From: Pseudomonas sp. KK4
Lineage (GTDB): Bacteria; Pseudomonadota; Gammaproteobacteria; Pseudomonadales; Pseudomonadaceae
Direction of reading: 5' to 3'
Assembly: GCF_001984065.1 (NCBI RefSeq)
Contig: NZ_LYVP01000019.1
Coordinates: 1-64,000, forward strand
DNA: 64,000 nucleotides
Shown here: positions 1 to 9,255 of the stretch, in pieces
How positions within the stretch are numbered: position 1 is the stretch's first letter
Layout: each line of letters begins with the position of its first letter
Program-made: the position numbers and the translations under genes
Notes under the pieces: model-generated
What the model was told of the DNA's origin: nothing
Databases searched by the model: none
What the model saw: the letters and a program-made list of their open reading frames with translations, nothing else

Positions 1-100
1 AGGAGCGAGCTTGCTCGCGAAAAACGCCAGGGCAACGCGGGCATTCAGATAGTCCGCGTTTTCGTTGACGTCCATCGCGAGCAAGCTCGGCTCCTGCAGG
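1..100. repeat. REP inverted pair (cut by window edge)
   Basis: Two inverted copies of a REP-like unit (GAGCGAGCTTGCTCGCGA and TCGCGAGCAAGCTCGGCTC) are separated by about 55 bases. It is the first of about ten such pairs, all between genes. The left arm may begin before the window. Confidence 0.75.
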
Positions 101-156
101 GTTCGCAGTAAAGGGCAAAACCCGCTATCGTCGCCGCCATTCAAAACGAGGCGAGC

Positions 157-1023
157 ATGGGCTATCTACTTTTTGTCACGCTGATCCAGGCGTTTTCTTT
201 CAGTTTGATCGGCGAGTACCTGGCCGGTCATGTCGACAGTTATTTCGCGGTGCTGGTGCGCGTGCTGCTGGCGGGGCTGGTGTTCATTCCGTTGACGCGC
301 TGGCGCTCGGTGGAACCGGCGTTCATGCGTGGCATGTTGCTGATCGGCGCGCTGCAGTTCGGCGTGACCTACGTTTGCCTGTACCTGAGCTTCCGTGTGC
401 TGACGGTGCCGGAAGTGTTGCTGTTCACTATCCTCACGCCGTTGCACGTGACCTTGATCGAAGACGCGCTGAACCGCCGCTTCAATCCCTGGGCCCTGAT
501 CGCTGCACTGGTGGCGGTCGCGGGAGCGGCGGTGATTCGCTACGATCGCATCAACCCGGACTTCTTCATGGGCTTTTTGCTGCTGCAATTGGCCAACTTC
601 ACCTATGCCGCAGGCCAAGTGCTGTACAAGCATCTGGTAGCGCGTCACCCCAGCGACCTGCCGCATTATCGACGCTTCGGCTATTTCTACCTGGGGGCAT
701 TGGCGGTGGCCTTGCCGGCGTTCCTGCTGTTCGGCAAACAAAATTTCCTGCCTGAAGCACCCCTGCAATGGGGCGTGCTGTTGTTCCTCGGCCTGGTCTC
801 GACTGCTTTGGGACTCTACTGGTGGAACAAAGGCGCATGCCTGGTGAACGGTGGGACACTGGCGGTGATGAACAACCTGCACGTACCGGTGGGATTGCTG
901 ATCAACCTGTTGATCTGGAATCAGCATGAGGAGTTGGGACGCTTGCTGCTGGGCGGCTCGGTGATTCTGCTGGCGGTGTGGATCAGTCGGTTGGGTGTGC
1001 GAAACCAGCTGGCAACCGCCTGA
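157..1023 (+). CDS. EamA/DMT-family transporter
   Basis: Inner-membrane protein of 288 residues, the usual length for the drug/metabolite transporter superfamily. It is almost wholly hydrophobic, with about ten predicted membrane helices in two EamA halves (roughly residues 1-135 and 140-280). It resembles the carboxylate/amino acid/amine transporter group annotated in pseudomonads, probably an exporter of small metabolites, but the substrate cannot be read from the sequence. The ATG is preceded by a purine-rich GAGGCGAG site about 3 bases upstream. It stands alone between two REP pairs. Family assignment is firm; substrate is not. Confidence 0.8.
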   Translation: MGYLLFVTLIQAFSFSLIGEYLAGHVDSYFAVLVRVLLAGLVFIPLTRWRSVEPAFMRGMLLIGALQFGVTYVCLYLSFRVLTVPEVLLFTILTPLHVTLIEDALNRRFNPWALIAALVAVAGAAVIRYDRINPDFFMGFLLLQLANFTYAAGQVLYKHLVARHPSDLPHYRRFGYFYLGALAVALPAFLLFGKQNFLPEAPLQWGVLLFLGLVSTALGLYWWNKGACLVNGGTLAVMNNLHVPVGLLINLLIWNQHEELGRLLLGGSVILLAVWISRLGVRNQLATA

Positions 1024-1024
1024 C

Positions 1025-1130
1025 CCTGTAGGAGCTAGCTCGCTCGCGATGGTGGTTAACGAAAACACGGGCTGTCTGAATGCCCGCGGTGCCGGAAATT
1101 TCATCGCGAGTGAACTCGCTCCTACAGGGG
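1025..1130. repeat. REP inverted pair
   Basis: CTGTAGGAGCTAGCTCGCTCGCGA and its near-inverse TCGCGAGTGAACTCGCTCCTACAG flank about 55 bases. It sits between the convergent ends of the EamA transporter and MscS-family genes, where it could act as a bidirectional 3' hairpin. Confidence 0.8.
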
Positions 1131-1140
1131 GCGGCGTGCA

Positions 1141-2439
1141 CTACATCACGTGCTTTTCGGGCTCGGGCATGTGGCTCGCGCCCAACACCGCTGGCAGCAG
1201 CCCGGCCCGTAAATCCCCGCCACTGGGCTGCTGGTACAGGCTCAAGCCAAACTCCGGCAGCACCGCCAGCAGGTAATCGAAAATATCCCCCTGAATCCGC
1301 TCGTAATCGGCCCAGGCCGTGGTGCGGGTGAAGCAGTAGATTTCCAGTGGGATGCCCTGGGCCGTGGTCTGCATCTGCCGGACCATGCAGGTCATGTTCG
1401 GCTGGATTTCCGGATGGCTCTTCAGATAGGCCAAGGCATAAGCGCGGAACGTCCCGATATTGGTCATGCGTCGGCGGTTGGCGGACATGGCCGCGACATT
1501 GCCTTGCGCTTCGTTCCAGGCCTTGAGCTCAGCCTGTTTGCGGCTGATGTAGTCGGTCAGCAGATGCACCTGGGACAGCTTCTGCTCCTCGTCATCGCGG
1601 ATGAAGCGCACGCCGCTGGCATCGATGAACAGGCTGCGCTTGATCCGTCGCCCGCCGGACTGCTGCATGCCGCGCCAGTTCTTGAAGGACTCGGACATCA
1701 GGCGCCAGGTCGGAATCGAGACGATGGTCTTGTCGAAGTTCTGCACCTTGACCGTGTGCAGCGTGATGTCCACCACGTCGCCATCGGCGCCGACCTGCGG
1801 CATCTCGATCCAGTCGCCGACCCGCAGCATGTCGTTGCTGGTCAGTTGCACGCTGGCGACGAACGACAGCAGGGTGTCCTTGTAGACCAACAGGATCACC
1901 GCCGACATGGCGCCCAGACCCGACAGCAGCAACAGCGGCGAGCGGTCGATCAGGGTCGCGACGATGATGATGGCGCCGAACACGTACAACACCATTTTCG
2001 CCAGTTGCACGTAGCCCTTGATCGAACGGGTCCGGGCGTGTTCGGTGCGGGCGTAGATGTCCAGCAGGGCGTTGAGCAGGGCGCTGATGCACAGCACCAG
2101 AAACAGGATGGTGAACGCCAGCGCGACGTTGCCGAGGAAAATCATCGCGGTCTTGCTCAGTTCCGGTACCAGATGCAGGCCGAACTGGATTACCAGCGAC
2201 GGCGTCATCTGTGCCAGGCGCTGAAACACCTTGTTGTGGCGAAAATCGTTGATCCAGTGCAAGGCCGGCTGACGGCCCAGCATGCGGCTGGCGTGCAGGA
2301 TCAGGTAGCGCGCCACTCGTCCGAGCACCAGCGCGATCACCAGCAGCAGCGCCAAGGCCAGGCTGGCATGCAGGAGCGGGTGCTGATCGAGGGTGCCCCA
2401 AAGGTCTTGGGCGTTGAGCCAGAGCTGTTTGATATCCAT
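1141..2439 (-). CDS. MscS-family mechanosensitive ion channel (YbdG-like)
   Basis: Inner-membrane channel of about 432 residues. The first 215 residues carry about five hydrophobic helices. They are followed by an MscS-type beta domain (near residues 200-290, with a GDWIEMP motif and GDVVDITLHTVKV) and a cytoplasmic C-terminal part ending in a charged tail. The length and the SFKNWRGM segment fit the YbdG-type channels, which respond to osmotic downshift. The start is placed at the ATG at 2439; TTG codons just upstream also lie in frame but have no well-spaced ribosome site. It is divergent from the helicase gene and convergent with the EamA transporter. Confidence 0.82.
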   Translation of the reverse strand: MDIKQLWLNAQDLWGTLDQHPLLHASLALALLLVIALVLGRVARYLILHASRMLGRQPALHWINDFRHNKVFQRLAQMTPSLVIQFGLHLVPELSKTAMIFLGNVALAFTILFLVLCISALLNALLDIYARTEHARTRSIKGYVQLAKMVLYVFGAIIIVATLIDRSPLLLLSGLGAMSAVILLVYKDTLLSFVASVQLTSNDMLRVGDWIEMPQVGADGDVVDITLHTVKVQNFDKTIVSIPTWRLMSESFKNWRGMQQSGGRRIKRSLFIDASGVRFIRDDEEQKLSQVHLLTDYISRKQAELKAWNEAQGNVAAMSANRRRMTNIGTFRAYALAYLKSHPEIQPNMTCMVRQMQTTAQGIPLEIYCFTRTTAWADYERIQGDIFDYLLAVLPEFGLSLYQQPSGGDLRAGLLPAVLGASHMPEPEKHVM

Positions 2440-2631
2440 GGGTAGCAACAATTCTTCTGTAAGACGCGACGGGCGATTAGAGCATTTAAGACGCTTTGTA
2501 TTACGCTCTGGGACAAATCAGGCAACAAAAAAGCCACTGTTTGCTGCCGATTGCACAAAGAAACTCGGCCTCAGCGCTCGAAACCGTTACCCTATGCAGC
2601 TGTTTTTTTGCATTTCTTCGAGGTAGCACCC

Positions 2632-3978
2632 GTGTTTTCCGAATTCGCCCTGCACGAACGCCTGCTCAAAGCCGTGGCCGAACTGAAATTTGTCGAGCCG
2701 ACGCCTGTGCAAGCAGCGGCTATTCCGCTGGCGCTCCAGGGGCGTGACCTGCGGGTGACGGCGCAAACCGGCAGCGGTAAAACCGCGGCCTTCGTTCTGC
2801 CGATCCTCAACCGCCTGATCGGCCCGGCCAAGATCCGCGTCAGCATCAAGACCCTCATCCTGCTGCCGACCCGCGAGCTGGCCCAGCAGACCTTGAAAGA
2901 GGTCGAGCGCTTCTCGCAGTTCACCTTCATCAAGTCCGGCCTGATCACCGGCGGCGAAGACTTCAAGGTCCAGGCTGCCATGCTGCGCAAGGTGCCGGAC
3001 ATCCTGATCGGTACGCCGGGGCGGATGATCGAGCAACTGAACGCCGGCAACCTCGACCTCAAGGAAGTCGAAGTGCTGGTGCTGGACGAAGCCGACCGCA
3101 TGCTCGACATGGGCTTTGCCGAGGACGTACAGCGCCTGGTGGACGAGTGCACCAACCGTCAGCAGACCATGCTGTTCTCCGCCACCACCGGCGGTTCGGG
3201 CTTGCGCGAGATGGTCGCCAAGGTCCTGAACAACCCTGAGCACCTGCAGCTCAACGCGGTCAGCCAACTGAACGAAACCACCCGTCAGCAGATCATCACC
3301 GCCGACCACAACCAACACAAAGAACAGATCGTCAACTGGCTGCTGGCCAACGAGACCTACCAGAAGGCCATCGTCTTCACCAACACCCGGGCCATGGCCG
3401 ACCGTATCTACGGCCGTCTGGTGGCGCAGGACTACAAAGCGTTCGTGCTGCACGGCGACAAGGACCAGAAGGATCGCAAACTGGCGATCGACCGTCTCAA
3501 GCAAGGCGGGGTGAAAATCCTTGTGGCTACTGACGTTGCCGCTCGCGGCCTGGACGTCGACGGTCTGGACCTGGTGATCAACTTCGACATGCCGCGCAGT
3601 GGCGACGAATACGTGCACCGTATCGGTCGTACCGGCCGCGCCGGCAACGATGGCCTGGCCATCTCGCTGATCTGCCACGGCGACTGGAACCTGATGTCGA
3701 GCATCGAGCGCTACCTCAAGCAGAGCTTCGAACGCCGGACCATCAAGGAAGTCAAAGGCACCTACGGCGGACCGAAAAAGGTCAAGGCCTCCGGCAAGGC
3801 TGTTGGCGTGAAGAAGAAAAAGACCGACGCCAAGGGCGACAAGAAAAAAGTCGCCGCCAAGACCCCGACCAAGCGCAAGAGCGTCAACCGCCCGAAGGCC
3901 GACGCCCCGTCGCTGGTCAGCAAGGACGGCATGGCCCCGCTCAAGCGCCGCAAGCCAGAGGCGCCAGCGGCTGAATAA
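2632..3978 (+). CDS. DEAD-box ATP-dependent RNA helicase (SrmB/RhlE-like)
   Basis: About 448 residues with the full superfamily-2 helicase motif set: Q-motif region, Walker A AQTGSGKT (44-51), PTRELA, TPGR, DEAD (152-155), SAT, and the C-terminal HRIGRTGR (from 329). A Lys-rich tail of about 70 residues follows, suited to RNA binding. The likely role is unwinding structured RNA in ribosome assembly or mRNA turnover. I chose GTG at 2632 because AGGT lies about 9 bases upstream and the protein then opens with MFSEFALHERL as in homologues; an in-frame TTG at 2551 would add 27 residues of unlikely sequence. A strong terminator follows. Confidence 0.88.
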   Translation: MFSEFALHERLLKAVAELKFVEPTPVQAAAIPLALQGRDLRVTAQTGSGKTAAFVLPILNRLIGPAKIRVSIKTLILLPTRELAQQTLKEVERFSQFTFIKSGLITGGEDFKVQAAMLRKVPDILIGTPGRMIEQLNAGNLDLKEVEVLVLDEADRMLDMGFAEDVQRLVDECTNRQQTMLFSATTGGSGLREMVAKVLNNPEHLQLNAVSQLNETTRQQIITADHNQHKEQIVNWLLANETYQKAIVFTNTRAMADRIYGRLVAQDYKAFVLHGDKDQKDRKLAIDRLKQGGVKILVATDVAARGLDVDGLDLVINFDMPRSGDEYVHRIGRTGRAGNDGLAISLICHGDWNLMSSIERYLKQSFERRTIKEVKGTYGGPKKVKASGKAVGVKKKKTDAKGDKKKVAAKTPTKRKSVNRPKADAPSLVSKDGMAPLKRRKPEAPAAE

Positions 3979-3993
3979 GCGCTGGAGCTGAAT

Positions 3994-4028
3994 AAAAAAT
4001 GCCCGTATCGCCAGATACGGGCATTTTT
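3994..4028 (+). terminator. Rho-independent terminator after the helicase
   Basis: AAAAAATGCCCGTATC / GATACGGGCATTTTT forms a near-perfect 10-bp stem with a short loop and a T-run. The A-run on the other side would let it work in both directions. Confidence 0.9.
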
Positions 4029-4065
4029 GTTTAGATGGGGCACAGCCCCGAGGTAGTGATTGGCC

Positions 4066-4479
4066 ATGCTGGTGATTTCCAACAACGTGCATCTGCCCGA
4101 CAGCGAGATCGAGTTGACCGCCATCCGCGCCCAGGGCGCCGGTGGGCAGAACGTCAACAAGGTCTCCAGCGCCGTGCACCTGCGCTTCGACATTCCCAAT
4201 TCGTCGTTGCCCGACTTCTACAAGGAGCGCCTGCTGGCCCTGCGCGACAGTCGCATCACCAGTGACGGCGTGTTGATCATCAAGGCCCAACAGTACCGCA
4301 CCCAGGAGCAGAACCGCGCCGATGCGCTGGAGCGTCTGACCGAGCTGATCCTCAGTGCCACCAAGGTCGAAAAGAAACGCCGCCCGACCAAGCCCACCCT
4401 CGGCTCCAAGACCCGTCGGCTCGAATCCAAGAGCAAGCGCGGCAACATCAAGGCCGGGCGTGGCAAGGTGGATTTCTAG
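4066..4479 (+). CDS. arfB: Peptidyl-tRNA hydrolase ArfB (ribosome rescue)
   Basis: Protein of 137 residues of the YaeJ/ArfB family, which enters the empty mRNA channel of stalled ribosomes and releases the nascent chain without a stop codon. The catalytic GGQ sits at residues 26-28 in a release-factor-like fold ([11 protein letters not shown]). The C-terminal 35 residues are strongly basic ([20 protein letters not shown]), the tail known in this family to sense the mRNA channel. The ATG at 4066 is preferred over the in-frame TTG at 4060. Its stop overlaps that of the convergent MFS gene by a few bases. Confidence 0.92.
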   Translation: MLVISNNVHLPDSEIELTAIRAQGAGGQNVNKVSSAVHLRFDIPNSSLPDFYKERLLALRDSRITSDGVLIIKAQQYRTQEQNRADALERLTELILSATKVEKKRRPTKPTLGSKTRRLESKSKRGNIKAGRGKVDF

Positions 4480-5666
4480 CGGGCCGCCCGTTCCTTCGGC
4501 GCTTGTCGATACAGGTAGATGCAGAGCATCAGGCTACTGACCGCGGCCAGCGCGGCGAACAGGAAGATCGACGCAAACCCGAAGCCCGAGGCCACCGCAC
4601 CGGCCAATGGGCCGGTGATCCCCAGCGACAGATCAATGAACAGCGAATAAGCCCCGACTGCCGCGCCACGACTGGAAGCAGGCACCAGGTTGACCGCCTC
4701 GACCCCCAGCGCCGGAAACACCAGCGAGAAGCCAAAACCACTCAGCGCCGCACCCGCCAGCGCCCAGTGGGCGTCCGGCGCCAGCCACAACAGCAACAGC
4801 CCCAGGGTCTCCACCGACAGGCAGGCGATCGCCACACGAAAGCCGCCCAAGCGATTGATCAGGTTGCCAAACAACAGCCGCGCGCCGATGAAGCTGGCGC
4901 CGAACAGGCTCAGGCACAGCACTGCGTTATCCCAGTGCTGGGTGGCGTAATACAGGGTGATGAAGGTGGCGATGGTGCCGAAACCGATGGAGCCCAACGC
5001 CAGGCCGCAACCGTGGGGCAGCACCCGCCCGAGCACATGCATGAACGGCAGGCGTTCGCCGACCACGATCGGCGCGGCGGTTTTCGGCCAGGCCAGTGCC
5101 AATCCAAACAAGGCCAGCAGCACAATGCTCACGCCCATGCTCCACAAGCCCAATTGGCCGACCAGCCACACCCCCAGCGGGGCGCCGACGGCCAGTGCGC
5201 CATAACTGGCGATGCCATTCCAGGAGATGACCTTGGCAGTGTTCGCCGCACCGACCCGGCCGATGCCCCAGCCGATGGAGCCGGAGCCCACCAGGCTCTC
5301 CGCGCTGCCCAGCACCAGACGGCCGACCAGCAGACTGGCCAGGCTGAGCATCGGCAAATGCTGGGTCCAGGCCGAGATCAGCATGAACACGCCGCTCAAC
5401 CCGCAACCGGCCAGGCCATACATCACCGCCAGTTTGCTGCCCTTGTTGTCGATGATTTTCCCGGCGTAGGGACGGCTGAGCAGGGTGGCCAGGTATTGCA
5501 CGCTGATCACCAGCCCGGCGATCACCGCGCCGAAGCCCAGGTCGCTGTGGACGTAACCGGGCAATACCGCCAAGGGAATGCCGATATTCAGGTAGCCGAT
5601 AAAGGTGAACAGGACGATGGAGACAACTTGCAGCGTGACCGCCAGGGGGCGCTGGTTTTCAGACAT
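4476..5666 (-). CDS. MFS transporter (YhhS-like)
   Basis: Inner-membrane protein of 396 residues with about twelve hydrophobic helices, the normal size for the major facilitator superfamily. The loop after helix 2 holds a motif-A-like segment ([16 protein letters not shown]), the conserved MFS signature. It resembles the YhhS/YfcJ branch, often linked to small-molecule efflux, but the substrate is unknown. It is transcribed alone on the minus strand and its 3' end overlaps the convergent arfB stop codon. Confidence 0.82.
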   Translation of the reverse strand: MSENQRPLAVTLQVVSIVLFTFIGYLNIGIPLAVLPGYVHSDLGFGAVIAGLVISVQYLATLLSRPYAGKIIDNKGSKLAVMYGLAGCGLSGVFMLISAWTQHLPMLSLASLLVGRLVLGSAESLVGSGSIGWGIGRVGAANTAKVISWNGIASYGALAVGAPLGVWLVGQLGLWSMGVSIVLLALFGLALAWPKTAAPIVVGERLPFMHVLGRVLPHGCGLALGSIGFGTIATFITLYYATQHWDNAVLCLSLFGASFIGARLLFGNLINRLGGFRVAIACLSVETLGLLLLWLAPDAHWALAGAALSGFGFSLVFPALGVEAVNLVPASSRGAAVGAYSLFIDLSLGITGPLAGAVASGFGFASIFLFAALAAVSSLMLCIYLYRQAPKERAAR

Positions 5667-5769
5667 GGGTAAAGGTCCACGGGAAAGCAGGATTAGATAG
5701 GCTGCTTATGATAACGGCGCTGGCGTTCGTGGGTTGGGGAAAAGTAAAACTATTTACCGGACGAGGTTA

Positions 5770-5952
5770 TCAAGGCTTGGCAGGTGCCACCAGTTGCGTG
5801 GTGACCAGCGCGGCCAGGGCGTTTTCTTCGCTGCCGAAACGGGCGAGCAACGCGGCTTGTTTCTCAGGGGGAAGGCGATTCCAGATCTCGATCATTTTTT
5901 CGGCGGTGCCGATCAGGACGCTGGCTTGTTGTTCGTCGAATTCATCGGTCAT
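5770..5952 (-). CDS. Small conserved protein, 60 aa
   Basis: Small acidic, soluble protein of 60 residues with no membrane segment or recognised domain. The sequence is mainly helical (EKMIEIWNRLPPEKQAALLARFG) and ends in VAPAKP. Similar short proteins occur in other pseudomonads as I recall, but no function can be given. It lies downstream of, and on the same strand as, the 43-residue protein at 6024-6155, with a hairpin between them. Confidence 0.55.
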   Translation of the reverse strand: MTDEFDEQQASVLIGTAEKMIEIWNRLPPEKQAALLARFGSEENALAALVTTQLVAPAKP

Positions 5953-5971
5953 GGCGGCGCTCGGTTCAGGC

Positions 5972-6003
5972 AGTGTGGAAAGCGCATGTTAGCGCTTTCC
6001 ACA
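5972..6003 (-). terminator. Perfect hairpin between two small genes
   Basis: GTGTGGAAAGCGC-ATGTTA-GCGCTTTCCACAC is a perfect 13-bp inverted repeat. Neither side has a T-run, so it may be a factor-dependent terminator, an RNA-stability stem or a protein site. Confidence 0.45.
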
Positions 6004-6023
6004 CGGTCTGTACGGCGGGTGTT

Positions 6024-6155
6024 TCAGTCTTCGCTGTCAGCCTGGCGGCTGTCAGATGCTTCTTTCGGCTCGGGCTGTTGGGCACCGGCTTGTTGCGTGG
6101 TCGTCTGCTCAGGTTCGTGCAGGCTTGGGAAGGGGAGATTGGGAATCTCGTGCAT
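6024..6155 (-). CDS. Small Pro/Gln/Glu-rich protein, 43 aa
   Basis: A 43-codon frame begins at an ATG preceded by a strong GCGAGGAGCG ribosome site. It encodes MHEIPNLPFPSLHEPEQTT followed by a Gln-, Glu- and Ser-rich tail ending DSED. The excellent ribosome site and acidic, low-complexity composition suggest a real small protein. No domain, membrane segment or function is visible. It is too short for most gene finders. Confidence 0.5.
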   Translation of the reverse strand: MHEIPNLPFPSLHEPEQTTTQQAGAQQPEPKEASDSRQADSED

Positions 6156-6317
6156 GGTTGCGCTCCTCGCTAAGTCTGTTGATAGATCTGGTAGATCCGC
6201 GCTTTCGAAAAAGCCTGGGCAGGATACAGCAGTAAAAATGACAATCAGACTTTTATATCCATTTGTTTCGACGGATGGGCTTGTATAGACACGTATTGAA
6301 GGGCGCGCAGCCGCTAA

Positions 6318-6410
6318 ATGTGGGAGCGGGCTTGCTCGCGAAAGCGGAGTGTCAGTCGGCCGATAGGTTGACTGTTACACCGTATTCGCGAGCAAGCCCG
6401 CTCCCACAGT
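6318..6410. repeat. REP inverted pair
   Basis: GTGGGAGCGGGCTTGCTCGCGAA and its inverse TTCGCGAGCAAGCCCGCTCCCAC are separated by about 45 bases. It lies just past the stop of phhC and could form the 3' stem of the phhABC message. Confidence 0.85.
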
Positions 6411-6415
6411 GAAGA

Positions 6416-7609
6416 CTACTTGCAGACGTCGGCGATCGCTTCGGCCAGCAGATCCAGGCGCGTGGCATCAATCCCCGCCACGTTGGCCCGGCCAGTACCC
6501 ACCATGTAAACGCTGTGTTGATCACGCAGTTGCTTGACCTGCTCCGGCGACAAACCGGTGTAGGAAAACATCCCGCGTTGCACGCCAATGTGCGCAAAAC
6601 GTTCGCGCAAACCATGGGGTTCCAGGGCTTCCACCAGGCCGCTGCGCAACTGGGCAATGCGCAGACGCATGGTTTCCACCTCGTCGACCCAAAGGTTTTT
6701 CAGCTCTGGATCGCCAAGGATGGTCGCCACCACGGCAGCACCGTGATCCGGTGGGGTCGACCACAGGTTGCGGGCGATGTTGGCCAGTTGGCTGCGAATG
6801 TCGATCAGCTTGTCGGCGGTTTTCGCGCAGACGATCAGCGCACCGGTGCGGTCGCGGTACAGGCCGAAGTTCTTCGAGCAGGAACTGGTGATCAGCACTT
6901 CCGGCAGCTCGGCGGCGAACAGCCGGGTCGACCAGGCGTCCTGCTCCAGGCCATCGCCAAAACCCTGGTAGGCGAAGTCGATCAGTGGCAGCAGTTCGCG
7001 CTTGCGCACCACGTCCAGAATCCGTCGCCAGTCGTCGTGGGACGGATCGAACCCGGTCGGGTTGTGGCAGCAGGCGTGCAGCAGGACCACATCACCCTTG
7101 GGGGCTGCGGCGAGCGCGGTGAGCATGCCCTCGATATCGAGCCGGTTGTCGCGGCCCACATAAGGGTAATGACTGACCTTGACCCCGGCCTTGGCGAAAA
7201 TGCTTTCGTGGATCGGCCAGGTCGGATCGCTCAACCACACGCCACGGCCTGGCAGGCACTGAGCGATGAAATCCGCACTCAGGCGCAGCGCACCGGTGCC
7301 GCCCGGGGTCTGGCTGGCGCCAGCGCGTTTGTCGCGAATCAGCGGCGAGTCGGCGCCCAGCACCAGCTCATTGATCACCTTGCCGAACGCCGGCTCGCCG
7401 TGACCGCCAATGTAGATCTTGGTGGTCTGCTGCTCCATCAGCCGCGCCTCGGCCAGCTTCACCGAGTGCGGAATCGGCGTCAGGCCCTGGGCGTCCTTGT
7501 AGACGCCAACGCCCAAGTCGAACTTGCGCGGGTTGGGGTCCTGCGCATAAGCCTCCATCAGGCTCAGGATCGGGTCGCCGGGCACTCGGCCGATGGCATC
7601 GAAATGCAT
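6416..7609 (-). CDS. phhC: Aromatic amino acid aminotransferase
   Basis: PLP enzyme of 397 residues, class I aminotransferase (TyrB/AspC type). It moves the amino group of tyrosine or phenylalanine to 2-oxoglutarate, giving 4-hydroxyphenylpyruvate or phenylpyruvate. The PLP lysine is K246 in SSCSKNFGLYRDR; the HNPTGFDP and DFAYQGFG segments bind the cofactor. It is the last gene of phhA-phhB-phhC, and its start overlaps the phhB stop in a TAATG junction, so the two are translationally coupled. The context assigns it to the PhhC role in phenylalanine and tyrosine catabolism. Confidence 0.92.
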   Translation of the reverse strand: MHFDAIGRVPGDPILSLMEAYAQDPNPRKFDLGVGVYKDAQGLTPIPHSVKLAEARLMEQQTTKIYIGGHGEPAFGKVINELVLGADSPLIRDKRAGASQTPGGTGALRLSADFIAQCLPGRGVWLSDPTWPIHESIFAKAGVKVSHYPYVGRDNRLDIEGMLTALAAAPKGDVVLLHACCHNPTGFDPSHDDWRRILDVVRKRELLPLIDFAYQGFGDGLEQDAWSTRLFAAELPEVLITSSCSKNFGLYRDRTGALIVCAKTADKLIDIRSQLANIARNLWSTPPDHGAAVVATILGDPELKNLWVDEVETMRLRIAQLRSGLVEALEPHGLRERFAHIGVQRGMFSYTGLSPEQVKQLRDQHSVYMVGTGRANVAGIDATRLDLLAEAIADVCK

Positions 7610-7965
7610 TATTTGCGTCCCTCGGCGTCCTTGGCCACTTCGTCAGTGCGCGCGGCCATGATGAAATCGTTGCGGTGCAGGCCCTTGATCGAGTGGCTCC
7701 ACCAGGTCACGGTGACTTTGCCCCATTCGGTCAGCAGGCCTGGGTGGTGACCTTCGGCCTCGGAGATCTCGCCGACGGCGTTGGTGAACGCCAGGGCGTG
7801 CTTGAAATTCTTGAACAGGAAGACTTTTTCCAACTGCATGATGCTGTCGCGTACTTCGATGTTCCAGTCCGGGATCTGCTTGATCAGGATCGGCAACTCT
7901 TCGTCGCTGACCTGTGGAGCATCGGCGCGGCAGGCTTCGCAGTGGGCTTGGTTCAATGTGGACAT
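7609..7965 (-). CDS. phhB: Pterin-4a-carbinolamine dehydratase
   Basis: Protein of 118 residues in the PCD/DCoH family. It regenerates the tetrahydropterin cofactor of phenylalanine hydroxylase by dehydrating the 4a-carbinolamine. The signature histidines are in [18 protein letters not shown] and the [13 protein letters not shown] segment follows, as in the family. The ATG at 7965 was chosen over an in-frame upstream ATG (8016), because it gives the family length and the [12 protein letters not shown] opening. The Cys pair near the N-terminus is typical of pseudomonad PhhB. It is coupled to phhC and lies about 100 bases after phhA. Confidence 0.93.
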   Translation of the reverse strand: MSTLNQAHCEACRADAPQVSDEELPILIKQIPDWNIEVRDSIMQLEKVFLFKNFKHALAFTNAVGEISEAEGHHPGLLTEWGKVTVTWWSHSIKGLHRNDFIMAARTDEVAKDAEGRK

Positions 7966-8070
7966 GGTGGATTCCTGAAAATCTGATGATTGGAATTCGG
8001 CCGTCAGTGTGACCACGCTAAAGCAAAGCGACGGTTTCTGACAGACTCACTTGATCGTAAAAGCAGCGGT

Positions 8071-8862
8071 TCAGGCGGCTTTTGGTTTTGGCGGAAATTT
8101 CGGCGCGTGCAGACCCATCTGCATGGCCTGCTTGACCATGCCCATGATGTCTTCGTGGGCGAGGTCGAACAGGCGCTTGAGATTCGGTAGCACGAAGTAC
8201 AACGGCTGCAGAATGTCGATGCGATAGGGGGTGCGCATGCACTCCAGCGGATCGAAAGCCTGGTGCTCAGGCTCGTCCGACAGGCAGTAAACGGTTTCTT
8301 TGGGCGAGGACAGGATGCCGCCACCGTAGATGCGCTGGCCCTGCGGGGTATCGAGCAGGCCGAACTCGATGGTCATCCAGTACAGGCGCGCCAGGTACAC
8401 GCGTTCTTCCTTGGAGGCCTGTAGGCCAAGTTTGCCGTAGGTGTGGGTAAATTCGGCGAACCAGGGGTTGGTCAGCAGCGGGCAGTGGCCGAAGATCTCG
8501 TGGAAAATGTCCGGCTCTTGCAGGTAATCCAGCTCTTCGCGGGTGCGAATGAAGGTCGCCACTGGAAACTGCTTGCTGGCGAGCAATTCAAAAAAGGTCT
8601 GGAAAGGGATCAGCGCCGGAACGCGGGCCACCTGCCAACCGGTGGTTTCACCCAGCACTTTGTTGATCTCGCCCAGTTGCGGAATGCGGTCGTGGGGCAG
8701 ACCGAGTTTTTCGATGCCGTCCAGGTATTCCTGGCACGCACGCCCTTCGATCACTTTCAACTGGCGAGTGATCAGCGTGTTCCATACCGCGTGTTCTTCG
8801 TCGGTATAGTCGATAAAACCTTGCGCATCGGGCTCGCGAGCCACGTATTGCGTCTGCTTCAT
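8071..8862 (-). CDS. phhA: Phenylalanine 4-monooxygenase
   Basis: Protein of 263 residues, the single-domain bacterial aromatic amino acid hydroxylase. It converts L-phenylalanine to L-tyrosine with O2 and tetrahydropterin. The non-haem iron ligands are visible: H121 and H126 in HEIFGHCPLL, and E166 in YWMTIEFGLL. It lacks the N-terminal regulatory domain of animal enzymes, as expected. It is first in the phhABC operon and divergent from phhR. Induction by PhhR with phenylalanine or tyrosine is established for this family, and a TyrR-type box lies about 120 bases upstream. Confidence 0.95.
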   Translation of the reverse strand: MKQTQYVAREPDAQGFIDYTDEEHAVWNTLITRQLKVIEGRACQEYLDGIEKLGLPHDRIPQLGEINKVLGETTGWQVARVPALIPFQTFFELLASKQFPVATFIRTREELDYLQEPDIFHEIFGHCPLLTNPWFAEFTHTYGKLGLQASKEERVYLARLYWMTIEFGLLDTPQGQRIYGGGILSSPKETVYCLSDEPEHQAFDPLECMRTPYRIDILQPLYFVLPNLKRLFDLAHEDIMGMVKQAMQMGLHAPKFPPKPKAA

Positions 8863-8982
8863 GCTGCTCTCCTGCGAGGGATTTCGTTCTTGTTATGTCC
8901 TGCTATGGACTTAGAAATACTCCAAGGGTTGCGGCATTGCAGTAGGTGAGGGAAGCAGGACGTAGGAAAAATCCGCTGGATT

Positions 8983-9000
8983 CGTAAATTTTTCGTTACG
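8983..9000. promoter_or_regulatory. Candidate PhhR (TyrR-type) box
   Basis: CGTAA-N8-TTACG is a perfect inverted repeat with the spacing of the TyrR consensus TGTAA-N8-TTACA, one symmetrical change at each end. It lies in the phhA-phhR gap, about 120 bases from the phhA start and 255 from phhR. I found no GG-N10-GC sigma-54 element between it and phhA. Confidence 0.5.
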
Positions 9001-9120
9001 TTTTGCCGGGTGCTGCGCAGCTGTTGCGGTTTGAGGATTTGAAAAGCGCTCTGACTGTCACATAATCTTGACGACTATCTGAGTGCCTTGGCAGAAAATG
9101 CCCGCAAAGCACTGCAGTGC

Positions 9121-9216
9121 CCCTGTGGTAGCGGGCTTGCTCGCAAAGGCGGTGTGTCAGTCGATGTGAATGGCGACAGGCATACCGTCTTCGCGAGCAA
9201 GCCCGCTCCCACAGGG
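9121..9216. repeat. REP inverted pair in the phhA-phhR gap
   Basis: TAGCGGGCTTGCTCGCAAAGGC and its inverse TTCGCGAGCAAGCCCGCTCCC lie in the 393-base gap between the divergent phhA and phhR genes. The right arm ends about 40 bases before the phhR start, so it is probably within the phhR leader. The rest of the gap holds the PhhR box. Confidence 0.8.
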
Positions 9217-9255
9217 TTGTGCATCAACCCCACTCACCGTTTTCGGGCCTTTTAT

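Noticed and set aside
2587..4290. Long minus-strand open frame opposite the helicase and arfB
   Set aside because: It is the antisense shadow of two well-supported genes in high-GC DNA, has no ribosome site and reads as low-complexity Gln/Val/Asp-rich sequence.
9088..9255. N-terminal extension of PhhR
   Set aside because: It would translate a REP element; the ACT domain starts exactly at 9256.
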